Positions 42,753 to 51,742 of a stretch of DNA of 64,000 nucleotides are shown here, one piece after another; within the stretch, counting starts at the first letter, position 1, and each line of letters opens with the position of its first letter. The notes under the pieces are model-generated. The model did no database searches and was not told the DNA's origin. It saw only the letters and a list, made by a program, of their open reading frames with translations. This DNA is from Streptomyces sp. SLBN-31 (lineage in GTDB: Bacteria; Actinomycetota; Actinomycetes; Streptomycetales; Streptomycetaceae): positions 1,798,001 to 1,862,000 of the forward strand of contig NZ_VFNC01000002.1 in assembly GCF_006715395.1 (NCBI RefSeq). Direction: 5' to 3'. The position numbers were made by a program, and so were the translations under genes.

Positions 42753-45365
42753 CTACCGCGGGGTCATCCGGTCGGCCGTCCCGGGGTGTTCCTTCAGCCA
42801 GGCGGCGACCGCTTCCTCCTCGTGGCCCTGGCCGGCCCGGTTGATCTCGCTCTCCAGGCTGCCGAGCTCGGCCTCACTCATGTGGAACCCCTTGATCCAC
42901 TCGGTGAGTTGCGGGTACCGACCGGGGAACTCCTCGTTGGCGACGGTGCGGATGGTGTTGCCCTCGCCGAAGAGCTTCCTGTCGTCGTGGAGCTTGGTCA
43001 GGTCGTAGCGGCTGTAGGCCCAGTGCGGCGACCAGAGCACGACGGCCACCGGCTGCTTCTTGGCGTAGGCGCGCTTGAGTTCGGCCAGCATCGCGGGCGT
43101 GGAGCCGTCGACGACCTTGTACTCCTCGTCCAGGCCATAGCCGGGCAGCACCTTGGTCTTGAGCAGGTTCATCTCGCCGGTCCCCGGCTCGATCCCGATG
43201 ATCTTCCCGCCGAAGAGGTCCGCCTTGCCCTTGAGGTCCTCGTAGGACTTCACGCCCTTGACGTAGGAGGGCACGGCGACCTCCAGCGAGGTCGGCCGGT
43301 ACCAGGTGCCGAGGTCCTTGAGCCGGTCCTTGCTCTTGTCCCAGTAGTTCTTCTGCGCGTACGGCAGCCAGGCGTCGAAGTTGACGTCGAGGTCACCGGA
43401 GGCCAGGCCCGTGTAGACGGGTCCGACGTCCATCTGCTTGAGGTTCAGCTGGTAGCCGCGTCGCTGGAGGACGTTCTTCCACAGGTAGGTGACGGCGATG
43501 TCCTCGTCCCAGGGGAACCATGCGACGTTCACGGGCCGTCGGGCCTCGGCGGGCGCGGCGCTGTCGCGCACCGGCGCCAGCTTGTCGACGACGCCCGGGT
43601 TCTTCTTCAGCCAGGCGCGGACGGCGTCCTGCTGCTTGCCCTTGCCGGCCTTGTTGATCTCGGCTTCCAGGCCGGTGAGCTGCTTCTCGTCCAGCTTGAA
43701 GTCCTCCAGCCACTTGGCGACGACCGGGTTCTCGCCGGCGAAGCCCTTGCGGGCGACGGTGTGGATGCCGTCGCCGGAACCCCAGGCGCCCTTGGGGTCC
43801 TTCAGCTTGGTCAGCTTGTAGTCGTTGTACGCCCAGTGCGGCGACCAGAGCGTGGTGACGATCGGCTGCTTGTCGCTGTAGGCCCGCTTCAGCTCGGCCA
43901 GCATGGCGGGCGTGGAGCTGTCGACGACCTTGTACTCCCGGTCCAGGCCGTACTCCTTGAGGACCTTGCTCTTGAGCAGGGCCATCTCGCCGGCGCCGGC
44001 CTCGATGCCGGTGATCCTGCCGCCGAACAGTGCCGCCTTGCCCTTGAGGTCGTCGACGGAGTCGATGCCCTTCATGTACGACGGCACGCTGAGCTCCAGC
44101 GAGGTCCTGCCGTACCAGGCGCCGAGGTCGTCGAGCCTGCCGCCGTACTTCTTCCAGTACTGCTCGTGGGTGGTCGGCAGCCAGGCGCCCGTCATGAAGT
44201 CGACGTCGCCCGAGGCGACCGAGGTGTAGAGCGGGCCCGCGTCGAACTGCCTGGCGTCGACGTGGAAGCCGCGCTCCTGAAGGATCTCCTTCCACAGGAA
44301 GGTGGAGGCGACGCCGTCGTCCCAGGGGACGTAGCCGATGGTGACCTTCTTGCCCTGGCCGACGTCCTTGGCGTCGGCGACGGCGGTGGAGCCGCCGGAG
44401 CCACCGCCGAACACGCCCATGCCGCCCGCGACGAGGGCGAGGATCACGACGCCGATCATGGCGACCTGGGGACGGGGGCGGTAGGACCAGATCTTCAGGC
44501 CCCGGGCGGCGCGCGCCCTGGCGGCGGCGCGGCGGCCGAGCGGGGAGACATGGGTGCCCAGGGCGCCGGTCATCCGGTCCAGGTAGATCGCCAGGATGAC
44601 GATGGCGACGCCCGCCTCGGAGCCGAGGCCGACGTCGAGTTGGCCGATGGCCTCGTTGACGTCGCCGCCGAGGCCACCGGTGCCGACCATGCCGGCGATG
44701 GCGGCCATGGACAGGCCCAGCATGATCACCTGGTTGACGCCCGCCATGACGGTGGGCAGGGCGAGCGGCAGCTGGACGCGCAGCAGGGTGTCGCGGGGTG
44801 TGGTGCCGAACGCGTCGGCCGCCTCGACCAGTTCCGCGTCGACCTGCCGGATGCCCAGTTCGGTCATGCGGACGCCGGGGGCGAGCGCGAAGATGAGGGT
44901 GGCGACGATGCCCGCGGAGGCGCCGGTGCCGAAGAACAGGATGGCCGGGATGAGGTAGATCATCGCGGGCAGCGTCTGCATGAAGTCCAGGACCGGGCGG
45001 ACAACGGAGCTGACCCGGCCGGAGCGCGCGGCCCAGATGCCGAGCGGCACCGAGACGACCAGCGCGATGATCGTGGCGACGAGCACGAGCGAGAGGGTCA
45101 CCATCGCGTCGTCCCACAGTTCGAGGGAGTCGATGAAGGCGAACCCGGCGAAGGTGAGGACGCCGGCGAGCGTGCCGCGCAGCCAGAAGGCGAGCACGGC
45201 GAAGATGCCGGCGAGGAGCAGCGGCTCGGGGGCCTGCAGGACGGCGTCGATGCCGTCGTAGGTGCCGGTGAAGACCGTCTTGAGGAGGTCGAAGAGCCAG
45301 GAGACGTGGTTCAGCAGCCAGTCGACGGTGCTGTTGACCCAGTCTCCGAGGGGGATCCTAGGCAT
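42753..45365 (-). CDS. Glycine betaine/proline ABC permease fused to two substrate-binding domains
   Basis: 870 residues. Residues ~1-310 are an OpuAB/ProW-type permease with the ABC loop (VEAADAFGTTPRDTLLRVQLPLALPTVMAG). A further membrane helix (QVAMIGVVILALVAGGMGVFGGG) leads to the outside, where two OpuAC-like binding domains follow in tandem (~345-600 and ~620-870), each with the same order of motifs: FPWDE/VPWDD, YTSVASGDVDF/YTGLASGDLDV, SPHWAYN/SPHWAYS. The two are clearly homologous. Imports compatible solutes at high osmolarity. Overlaps the ATPase gene by 8 bases. Confidence 0.92.
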   Translation of the reverse strand: MPRIPLGDWVNSTVDWLLNHVSWLFDLLKTVFTGTYDGIDAVLQAPEPLLLAGIFAVLAFWLRGTLAGVLTFAGFAFIDSLELWDDAMVTLSLVLVATIIALVVSVPLGIWAARSGRVSSVVRPVLDFMQTLPAMIYLIPAILFFGTGASAGIVATLIFALAPGVRMTELGIRQVDAELVEAADAFGTTPRDTLLRVQLPLALPTVMAGVNQVIMLGLSMAAIAGMVGTGGLGGDVNEAIGQLDVGLGSEAGVAIVILAIYLDRMTGALGTHVSPLGRRAAARARAARGLKIWSYRPRPQVAMIGVVILALVAGGMGVFGGGSGGSTAVADAKDVGQGKKVTIGYVPWDDGVASTFLWKEILQERGFHVDARQFDAGPLYTSVASGDVDFMTGAWLPTTHEQYWKKYGGRLDDLGAWYGRTSLELSVPSYMKGIDSVDDLKGKAALFGGRITGIEAGAGEMALLKSKVLKEYGLDREYKVVDSSTPAMLAELKRAYSDKQPIVTTLWSPHWAYNDYKLTKLKDPKGAWGSGDGIHTVARKGFAGENPVVAKWLEDFKLDEKQLTGLEAEINKAGKGKQQDAVRAWLKKNPGVVDKLAPVRDSAAPAEARRPVNVAWFPWDEDIAVTYLWKNVLQRRGYQLNLKQMDVGPVYTGLASGDLDVNFDAWLPYAQKNYWDKSKDRLKDLGTWYRPTSLEVAVPSYVKGVKSYEDLKGKADLFGGKIIGIEPGTGEMNLLKTKVLPGYGLDEEYKVVDGSTPAMLAELKRAYAKKQPVAVVLWSPHWAYSRYDLTKLHDDRKLFGEGNTIRTVANEEFPGRYPQLTEWIKGFHMSEAELGSLESEINRAGQGHEEEAVAAWLKEHPGTADRMTPR

Positions 45366-46410
45366 GGGCCGGCACCTCCCCGTCGCCGAGGAAGCCGACC
45401 AGCCGCCGGGTCGGCACCACACCCACGAGTCTGCGGTCGTCGTCCAGGACGATCACCGGGTGCGTCAGGCGGGCGCTGATCGCGCAGAGTTCGGTGAACG
45501 GCGTGTCCGGGGTCGCGGTCTCGCACCCGCTCTCGCAGCCGCAGTCGGCCTCGTCGCCGCGCAGGTCGGTGTCCATGACGGCGGACGCGGTCAGGACGCG
45601 GGAACGGTCGACGTCCTTGGTGAAGGAGGCGACGTAGTCGTCGGCCGGCCGGACGAGGATGTCCTCGGCCGTGCCGGTCTGGACGATGCGCCCGTCGCGC
45701 ATGACCGCGATGCGGTCGCCCAACCGCATGGCCTCGTTGAGGTCGTGGGTGATGAAGACGATGGTCTTCTTCAGCGTCCGCTGCAGCTCGAGCAGCTGGT
45801 CCTGCATGTCGCGGCGGATCAGCGGGTCCAGGGCGCTGAAGGACTCGTCCATGAGGAGCAGGTCGGCGTCGGTGGCGAGGGCGCGGGCCAGGCCCACGCG
45901 CTGCTGCATGCCGCCGGACAGCTCGTCGGGCCAGGACTTCTCCCAGCCGGCCAGTCCGCACAGGGCCAGCGCCTCGCCGGCGCGCCGCTCGCGCTCGGCG
46001 CGGGGCACGCCCTGCACGGCGAGGCCGTAGGCGGCGTTGTCCAGCACGCTGCGGTGCGGGAACAGCGCGAAGTGCTGGAAGACCATACTGATCTTGTGGG
46101 CGCGGACCTCGCGCAGTTCGCGGGCGCCCAGCGCGGTCAGGTCCTGGCCGTCGAAGCGGACGTGTCCGGCGGTCGGCTCCAGCAGGCCGTTGAGCATGCG
46201 CAGCAGGGTGGACTTGCCGGAGCCGGACAGGCCCATGACGACGAAGATCTGGCCGGGGTCCACGGTGAAGGAGGCGTCGATCACGGCGGCCGTGGTGCCG
46301 TCGGCGCGCAGCTCCTCCCGGTCGGCTCCCTGCCTCAGCCGTTCGACTGCCTGGTCCGGTCGTCTGCCGAACACCTTGTAGAGCTGTTCGGCCTCAAGTC
46401 TCGCTGACAC
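45358..46410 (-). CDS. Glycine betaine/proline ABC ATP-binding subunit with CBS domains
   Basis: 350 residues from the GTG at 46408-46410 (GAGG upstream). ABC ATPase: Walker A GLSGSGKST, Q-loop FQHFALFPHRSV, signature ELSGGMQQRVGLARAL, Walker B LLLMDESFSALD, H-loop ITHDLNEAM. The C-terminus has CBS-type domains, which in OpuA sense ionic strength. A cysteine-rich linker, ADCGCESGCE, lies between the CBS motifs and is not in typical OpuAA; it may bind a metal or form disulfide bonds. First gene of the operon, divergent from the membrane protein gene at 46554. Confidence 0.93.
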   Translation of the reverse strand: MSARLEAEQLYKVFGRRPDQAVERLRQGADREELRADGTTAAVIDASFTVDPGQIFVVMGLSGSGKSTLLRMLNGLLEPTAGHVRFDGQDLTALGARELREVRAHKISMVFQHFALFPHRSVLDNAAYGLAVQGVPRAERERRAGEALALCGLAGWEKSWPDELSGGMQQRVGLARALATDADLLLMDESFSALDPLIRRDMQDQLLELQRTLKKTIVFITHDLNEAMRLGDRIAVMRDGRIVQTGTAEDILVRPADDYVASFTKDVDRSRVLTASAVMDTDLRGDEADCGCESGCETATPDTPFTELCAISARLTHPVIVLDDDRRLVGVVPTRRLVGFLGDGEVPAHA

Positions 46411-46553
46411 GCTTGCCTCTGGTCTCGGGGGCGGTGAACGGGGCGGCGCCTGCCCTGGTCCGACCGGCCCAAACGCGACAGTGGTCCGGTTCACAAGGGG
46501 TGCGTAGGATCGCCGCCGCTGCTTCACATCGCCATTCACCGGGGGGGACGACC

Positions 46554-46907
46554 GTGGACCGACCCGACGACAGACGCGCCTCCGGCTTGCGTTTCGCGAC
46601 GGAACTGGTGGCCTGGATCGCGACACCGTGGGCGCTGTGGCCGTACTCCCCGCCGCTGGCCGTGCTCGCCGTGGTGGTGCTGATCGGCCTGCCGACCGTC
46701 TTCTCCACGCCCGGCGACAAGGCGCACGTCGTCGTCGCGGTCCCCGGCTGGGCGACCGTCCTGCTGGTGCTGCTCCAGCTCGTCGCGGCCGTGATGTCGG
46801 CGTGGTGGCTGATGCCGGTCTGGGCGGCCGTCCTGGTGTCGCTGCTGGCCGCCGCCACCCTGGTGAGCGAGGGTCCGCGCACCCGGTGGCTGCTGGCCGG
46901 CGGGTGA
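46554..46907 (+). CDS. Small four-helix membrane protein (possible YrdB/DUF2568-like)
   Basis: 117 residues from the GTG at 46554. Predicted membrane helices cover most of residues 18-115 (LVAWIATPWALW, LAVLAVVVLIGLPTVF, WATVLLVLLQLVAAVMSAWWL, WAAVLVSLLAAATLV). The GLPTVFSTPGDKAHV turn in the centre fits the YrdB family. Longer upstream in-frame sequence exists but has no ribosome site. Function unknown; no clear relation to the glycine-betaine operon. Confidence 0.65.
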   Translation: MDRPDDRRASGLRFATELVAWIATPWALWPYSPPLAVLAVVVLIGLPTVFSTPGDKAHVVVAVPGWATVLLVLLQLVAAVMSAWWLMPVWAAVLVSLLAAATLVSEGPRTRWLLAGG

Positions 46908-46936
46908 CTGTCACTGCCGTGCGGCATGATGCGAGC

Positions 46937-47857
46937 GTGACCGGACGACTGATGCTCCTCGACACCGCCTCGCTCTACTTCCGCGCCTACTTCGGCGTCC
47001 CGGAGTCCGTGAAGGCACCGGACGGCACCCCGGTGAACGCCGTGCGCGGGCTGCTGGAATTCATCGACCGCCTGGTCAAGGACCACCGGCCGAGTGACCT
47101 GGTGGCCTGTATGGACGCCGACTGGCGCCCGCAGTGGCGGGTCGACCTGATCCCCTCGTACAAGTTGCACCGCGTCGCCGAGGAGCACGCGGCGGGCCCG
47201 GACGAGGAGGAGGTGCCGGACACGCTGTCGCCGCAGGTGCCCGTCATCGAGGCCGTCCTGGACGCGCTGGGCATCGCGCGGGTGGGCGTCGAGCCGTACG
47301 AGGCGGACGACGTGATCGGCACCTTCACTGCGCGCGCGAAGGGCCCGGTCGACATCGTCACCGGCGACCGCGACCTCTACCAGTTGGTGGACGACGCCCG
47401 GGGGGTGCGGGTGCTGTACCCGCTCAAGGGCGTGGGCACGCTGCAGTTGACGGACGAGGCGTGGCTGCGCGAGAAGTACGGGGTCGACGGGCCGGGGTAC
47501 GCGGATCTGGCGCTGCTGCGCGGCGACCCGAGCGACGGTCTGCCGGGCGTGCCGGGCATCGGTGAGAAGACGGCCTCCAAGCTGCTGGCCGAGTTCGGGG
47601 ACCTGGCGGGGATCATGGCCGCGGTCGACGATCCGAAGGCGAAGCTCACGCCGTCGCAGCGCAAGCGGCTGGACGAGGCCAGGCCGTACGTCGCCGTGGC
47701 GCCGAAGGTCGTCAAGGTCGCCGACGACGTGCCGTTGCCGGACGTGGACACGGCCCTGCCGCACGCCCCGCGCGACGCGGCGGCACTGGAGGCACTGGCG
47801 GCGCGGTGGGGGCTGGGCGGCTCGCTTCAGCGGCTGCTGACCACTCTGGATGCGTAA
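46937..47857 (+). CDS. 5'-3' exonuclease (polymerase-I-type flap domain)
   Basis: 306 residues: standalone 5'-3' exonuclease of the FEN/Pol I type. N-terminal metal site LLDTASLYFRAYFG, DLVACMDADWR, then EPYEADDVIGTFTARA and VDIVTGDRDLYQLVDDA carry acidic ligands, and a helix-hairpin-helix with GLPGVPGIGEKTASKLLAEFG binds DNA. Processes flaps and RNA primers. GTG start at 46937 matches the conserved N-terminus; the ribosome site is weak. Confidence 0.92.
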   Translation: MTGRLMLLDTASLYFRAYFGVPESVKAPDGTPVNAVRGLLEFIDRLVKDHRPSDLVACMDADWRPQWRVDLIPSYKLHRVAEEHAAGPDEEEVPDTLSPQVPVIEAVLDALGIARVGVEPYEADDVIGTFTARAKGPVDIVTGDRDLYQLVDDARGVRVLYPLKGVGTLQLTDEAWLREKYGVDGPGYADLALLRGDPSDGLPGVPGIGEKTASKLLAEFGDLAGIMAAVDDPKAKLTPSQRKRLDEARPYVAVAPKVVKVADDVPLPDVDTALPHAPRDAAALEALAARWGLGGSLQRLLTTLDA

Positions 47858-47933
47858 ACAATGTTCTCGTTTCGGTAATGGCCTGGGTAATGGCCCCTCT
47901 CTTTGAGGTGGTTCTCAAGGGAGTGGTGCTAAC

Positions 47934-47947
47934 TTAGGTAAGCCTAA
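47934..47947. promoter_or_regulatory. Putative DmdR1/IdeR iron box upstream of the SIP gene
   Basis: TTAGGTAAGCCTAA with outer arms TTAGG and CCTAA, 23 bases before the SIP start. Streptomyces DmdR1 and mycobacterial IdeR boxes have this TTAGG-N-CCTAA form. Predicts repression when iron is ample. Confidence 0.6.
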
Positions 47948-47969
47948 GCAGGGAACATGGGAGGCCGTC

Positions 47970-48818
47970 ATGGCAGAACGTCCGGCTCGGAGGCCGCGGA
48001 AGCCTCATTCCGCGCAGGTCGTCCGCACAGAACGGCTGACCCCGCACATGCAGCGCGTGGTCCTCGGCGGCGAGGGGCTGGCCGATTTCGCGGCCGACAC
48101 CTGCACCGATCACTACGTCAAGCTACTGTTCCCCCCGAGCGAGGGCGTGACCTACCCGGAGCCCTTCGACATGGAGCGCATCCGCGAGGAGCTGCCGCGC
48201 GAGCAGTGGCCGGTGACCCGGACCTACACGGTGCGGGCCTTCGACCCCGAGACGCACGAGCTGACGCTGGACTTCGTCATCCACGGAGACGAGGGCCTCG
48301 CCGGGCCCTGGGCGATGCGCGTCCAGCCGGGCGAGACCGTGCGCTTCATGGGACCGGGCGGCGCCTACGCCCCCGACCCGAGCGCCGACTGGCATCTGCT
48401 GGTGGGTGACGAGAGCGCGCTGCCCGCGATCGCCCGTTCCCTGGAGTCGCTGCCCGGCGGCGCCACGGCGCACGCCTTCGTGGAGGTGTCCGGCCCCCAG
48501 GAGGAGCAGAAGATCGACTCCGACGTCGAGGTCGTCTGGCTGCACCGCGGCGACCGTCCCGTCGGCGAGGCACTGCTGGAGGCCGTACGGTCGTTCGACT
48601 TCCCCGAGGGCCGGCTGCACGCCTTCGTCCACGGCGAGGCGCACTTCGTGAAGGAGCTGCGCCGGCTGCTGCGCATCGAGCGGGAGATCCCGCGCGAGGA
48701 CCTGTCGATCTCCGGCTACTGGCGCCTCGGTCACAACGAGGACGGCTGGCAGTCCTCCAAGCGGGAGTGGAACGCGCGCATCGAGGCGGAGCAGGAGGGC
48801 GCGGCTCCGGCCGCGTGA
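47970..48818 (+). CDS. Siderophore-interacting protein (FAD-dependent ferric-siderophore reductase)
   Basis: 282 residues of the SIP/ViuB family. N-terminal FAD domain with VVRTERLTPHMQRVVLGGEGL and the FAD motif TRTYTVRAFDP; C-terminal NAD(P)-like domain (GDESALPAIARSLESLPGG, VWLHRGD, HAFVHGEAHFVKELRRLL, ISGYWRLGHNEDGW). It reduces ferric siderophore in the cytosol to free the iron. ATG at 47970 follows GGGAGG. A probable iron box stands upstream and a strong terminator follows. Confidence 0.93.
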   Translation: MAERPARRPRKPHSAQVVRTERLTPHMQRVVLGGEGLADFAADTCTDHYVKLLFPPSEGVTYPEPFDMERIREELPREQWPVTRTYTVRAFDPETHELTLDFVIHGDEGLAGPWAMRVQPGETVRFMGPGGAYAPDPSADWHLLVGDESALPAIARSLESLPGGATAHAFVEVSGPQEEQKIDSDVEVVWLHRGDRPVGEALLEAVRSFDFPEGRLHAFVHGEAHFVKELRRLLRIEREIPREDLSISGYWRLGHNEDGWQSSKREWNARIEAEQEGAAPAA

Positions 48819-48847
48819 GGTTCCGGAGGTTCCGGCGAGGTTCTGGT

Positions 48848-48880
48848 GAGGGGCGGCACCCGGTCGGGGTGCCGCCCCTC
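48848..48880. terminator. Bidirectional terminator between SIP and the DrrB-type gene
   Basis: Perfect 14-bp stem GAGGGGCGGCACCC / GGGTGCCGCCCCTC with a 5-base loop, midway between two convergent genes. Confidence 0.9.
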
Positions 48881-48908
48881 CGTCATGCGCTTGACCCGGA
48901 AGTCGGGT

Positions 48909-49685
48909 TCACACCGACCGCTGGTACGACCGGAACGTCCGGATCGACAGCCACACCGCCGCCACGGCGAGCGCCAGCAGCCCTGCGCCGCGGCTGAGCA
49001 CGACGCTCCAGTCGGGGTGCTCGGACAGGGCCGAACGGCCCGCGACCATCGCCCAGTTCAGCGGGTTGAAGTCGGCGACGTGCCGCATCCAGGAGGGCAT
49101 CTGCGACGGCGCCATGAACGCGGACGACAGGAAGGTCAGCGGCAACAGCAGGAAGGTGTTGATGCCGATGATCGACTCCCGCTCCCGCACCAGCATGCCC
49201 AGCGAGTTGGACAGCGCCCCGAAGATCGTGCCGAGCAGCACCGAGGCGAGCACCAGGATCGCGACGCCGCCGGCGCCGCCCGGGTAGTCCGCGCCACCCG
49301 CCAGGGCCAGCAGCACGATGACGACCGACTGGAGCGCGGTGACCAGGCCGTTGTTGACGACGTTGCCGTTCATCAGCGCGGCCCGGCTGACCGGCGTGGT
49401 CAGGAAGCGGTCGAGGGTGCCCCGCTGGATCTCCTCCAACGTGCCCATGCCGGCCCACATGTTGGAGCTGAGCGCACTCATCGCGACCACACCGGGGACG
49501 AGATAGGTGAGGTAGGTCGTGGTGCCGAAGCCGCCCAGCTCGACGACCTTCTTGAACAGGCCGCCGAACAGGAACAGCCAGATCACCGGCTGGACGAGCG
49601 TGATGACCGCGTACGCGGGCTGCCGTGCGAACACCATTAGTTGGCGCTGCGTCATGTACCAGGTCTGGGAGACGGCCGTGCTCAT
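48909..49685 (-). CDS. ABC-2 type exporter permease (DrrB-like)
   Basis: 258 residues, six predicted membrane helices, ABC2_membrane family. Starts MSTAVSQTWYMTQRQLMVFARQPAYAVITL and has the DrrB-like QPVIWLFLFGGLFKKVVELGGF segment and the conserved LSSAFMAPSQMPSWMRHVADFNPLNW near the end. Overlaps the DrrA-type ATPase by ATGA, so the two form one exporter. Substrate unknown; the family exports drugs such as daunorubicin and lipids. Confidence 0.9.
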   Translation of the reverse strand: MSTAVSQTWYMTQRQLMVFARQPAYAVITLVQPVIWLFLFGGLFKKVVELGGFGTTTYLTYLVPGVVAMSALSSNMWAGMGTLEEIQRGTLDRFLTTPVSRAALMNGNVVNNGLVTALQSVVIVLLALAGGADYPGGAGGVAILVLASVLLGTIFGALSNSLGMLVRERESIIGINTFLLLPLTFLSSAFMAPSQMPSWMRHVADFNPLNWAMVAGRSALSEHPDWSVVLSRGAGLLALAVAAVWLSIRTFRSYQRSV

Positions 49686-50698
49686 CGCGCACCTCCGGCG
49701 AGGACGAGGTTCCCGTCCGCCCCGGCGTCGGCCTCGGAGTAACGGCGGCCGGCGTAACGGAGGTAGACGTCGTCGAGCGAAGGCCGGGCGACTGTCGCGG
49801 CGGCGACCCCGACCCCGGCCCGCTCCAGGGCGGCGAGCAGAGCGGGTACGGCGGCGGCTCCGTCGTCGGCCCGGACGCTGACGCGGCGGCCGTCGACGAG
49901 GACCTCGTGCATGCCGGGCAGCCCGGTCAGGGCGCCGTCGAGCAGGGTGCGCCCGGCCTGGCCGACGGCCTCCCGCAGCTCCACGTGGACGGCGTCGCCG
50001 CGCAGTTCGCCCTTCAAGGCGTCCGGGGTGCCCTCGACGACGACCCGGCCGCGGTCGACGATGGCGACGCGCTCGGCGAGGCGGTCGGCCTCGTCCAGGT
50101 AGTGCGTGGTGAGGAGGATCGTCAGCCCCTCCTCCCCCGCGAGCCGGTCGATCTCGTCCCACATCGCCGTGCGGGCCTCGGGGTCCAGGCCGGTGGTGGG
50201 CTCGTCGAGGAAGAGCACGTCCGGCCGGTGGACCAAACCGAGGGCGACGTCGAGGCGGCGCCGCAGGCCGCCGGAGTAGCCCTTGACCGGGCGCCGGCCC
50301 GCCTCGGCGAGGCCGAAGCGGTCCAGCAGCTCGTCCACCCGCAGATCGAGGGCGGCGCCCTTCAAGCCGTAGAGCCTGCCCTGCAGTCGGAGGTTCTCCC
50401 GGCCCGTGGCGACCGGGTCGGCGCCGGAACCCTGGGCGACCACGCCGATCGCGCGGCGCACCCGGTCGGGGTGGCGCAGCACGTCGTGTCCGGCGACGGT
50501 GGCCGTGCCCGAGTCGGGCCGGGCCAGGGTGGTGAGGATCTTGACGGTGGTGGACTTGCCGGCGCCGTTGGGGCCGAGGAGCCCGAAGACGGTGCCCGGT
50601 TCGACGGTGACGTCCATGCCGTTCACGGCGGTGACTCCGCCGGCGTAGGTCTTGATCAGCTGACGCGCCTCGACCGCGGGCGCACGGGTACTGCTCAT
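49682..50698 (-). CDS. ABC exporter ATP-binding subunit (DrrA-like)
   Basis: 338 residues. Walker A GLLGPNGAGKSTTVKIL, Q-loop VVAQGSGADP, signature GYSGGLRRRLDVALGLV, Walker B DVLFLDEPTTGLDPEAR, H-loop TTHYLDEADRLAERV. A C-terminal DUF4162-like domain (~255-320) follows, as in DrrA. With the permease downstream it forms a two-gene exporter, probably controlled by the upstream PadR gene. Confidence 0.93.
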   Translation of the reverse strand: MSSTRAPAVEARQLIKTYAGGVTAVNGMDVTVEPGTVFGLLGPNGAGKSTTVKILTTLARPDSGTATVAGHDVLRHPDRVRRAIGVVAQGSGADPVATGRENLRLQGRLYGLKGAALDLRVDELLDRFGLAEAGRRPVKGYSGGLRRRLDVALGLVHRPDVLFLDEPTTGLDPEARTAMWDEIDRLAGEEGLTILLTTHYLDEADRLAERVAIVDRGRVVVEGTPDALKGELRGDAVHVELREAVGQAGRTLLDGALTGLPGMHEVLVDGRRVSVRADDGAAAVPALLAALERAGVGVAAATVARPSLDDVYLRYAGRRYSEADAGADGNLVLAGGAR

Positions 50699-50827
50699 GA
50701 CGACAGCTCTCCTGAGTGAGCGGATGACAGATGACGACTGATCCGCGTGGGGAGGGCCGGGCTATCCTGGGTGTGCCGCACCTCGATCGCCCGGCCTGCC
50801 GCACGGCGGAGTCGGTTCGGGGTTCGA

Positions 50828-50866
50828 GACCCCGGCGGGAGCTGCTGCAACAGCCCTGCCGGGGTC
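50828..50866. terminator. Hairpin between padR and drrA-type genes
   Basis: Stem GACCCCGGC / GCCGGGGTC with an inner GCTG / CAGC pair. It lies 44 bases past the padR stop, so the ABC genes probably have their own promoter. Confidence 0.65.
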
Positions 50867-50910
50867 TGTTTCTTCCTGGGTGGTCCGGGTGATCCCGGCC
50901 ATCGCATGAT

Positions 50911-51543
50911 CTAGGTGATCTCCTCCATGAAGTCCGGGGGCAGCTCGCCCGTTTCGTGGAAGCGGCGCCAGGCGTCGACGCCGGGCAGTGCGCCGTTGCC
51001 GATCTCCTCGACGAAGCCGCGGACCCACTGCGCCTCGGCCTCGACCATGTGGAGGCGGTACTCGACCTCCACCAGGAAGAGCCGGGGCACGGACTCGTAC
51101 AGCTTCTCCAGTGCTCCGCGCGAGCTCGCCGCCTCCACCTCCAGGGTCGTCAGCCGTTCCTTGAGCAGCCGCACCACCTCATCGGGGTGCACGGCCCCGA
51201 GGAAGGACAGCGCGCTCTCGAAGACCGGGTACTCCTTGGCGGGGACGGCCAGCAGGTCGGACAGCCACTCGGTCACCTCCTGACGGCCGGCCGCGGTGAG
51301 GCCGTAGACCGTGCGCTCGGGGCGGTTGCCCTGCCGCTCCACGTCGGTGACCTCGACGAAGCCGTGCTTCTGGAGGTTCTGGACGACGGTGTAGAGCGAG
51401 CCGTAGTTGATTTTCGTGCTGGTGTCCTTGCCCTGGCGGCGAAGGGTCTGCGCGATCTCGTACGGGTGCATCGGCTTCTGCCACAGCGTCACCATCACGG
51501 CGAGCGCGAGCGGGTTGCCGAGCTTGCGCCGCTTCATCGCCAT
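50911..51543 (-). CDS. PadR-family transcriptional regulator
   Basis: 210 residues. N-terminal winged helix: LGNPLALAVMVTLWQKPMHPYEIAQTLRRQGKD, then STKINYGSLYTVVQNLQKHGFVEVTD with the recognition helix and wing. C-terminal VirR/AphA-like dimerisation helices follow (ALSFLGAVHPDEVVRLLKERLTTLE). The start MAMKRRKLGN has GAGGTGAGG upstream; a second ATG two codons on is possible. It is likely the repressor of the exporter operon downstream. A long 150-bp interval on the opposite side faces the APC permease gene. Confidence 0.93.
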   Translation of the reverse strand: MAMKRRKLGNPLALAVMVTLWQKPMHPYEIAQTLRRQGKDTSTKINYGSLYTVVQNLQKHGFVEVTDVERQGNRPERTVYGLTAAGRQEVTEWLSDLLAVPAKEYPVFESALSFLGAVHPDEVVRLLKERLTTLEVEAASSRGALEKLYESVPRLFLVEVEYRLHMVEAEAQWVRGFVEEIGNGALPGVDAWRRFHETGELPPDFMEEIT

Positions 51544-51742
51544 GACCTCACCTCGCCAACGAATATCCGTGGCCGAACATATCGCGAATCTCGCACGAGC
51601 GTCAATACACACGATGTATCGCGTTTTCGTGTGCACGGCAAGCACGTGAGGACTTGGGCCCGCCCCCGACATGCCGGCGTGACGCGGCGGAAACAGCCCG
51701 TCCCTAATTTCTGTCGCCTGACAGGAATCCGCTCGCAGGACC

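Noticed and set aside
50762..50850. Possible tRNA with a GGGGTTCGAGACCCC T-arm
   Set aside because: No pairing acceptor stem or D/anticodon arms at the expected distance; the sequence is better explained as part of the padR terminator.
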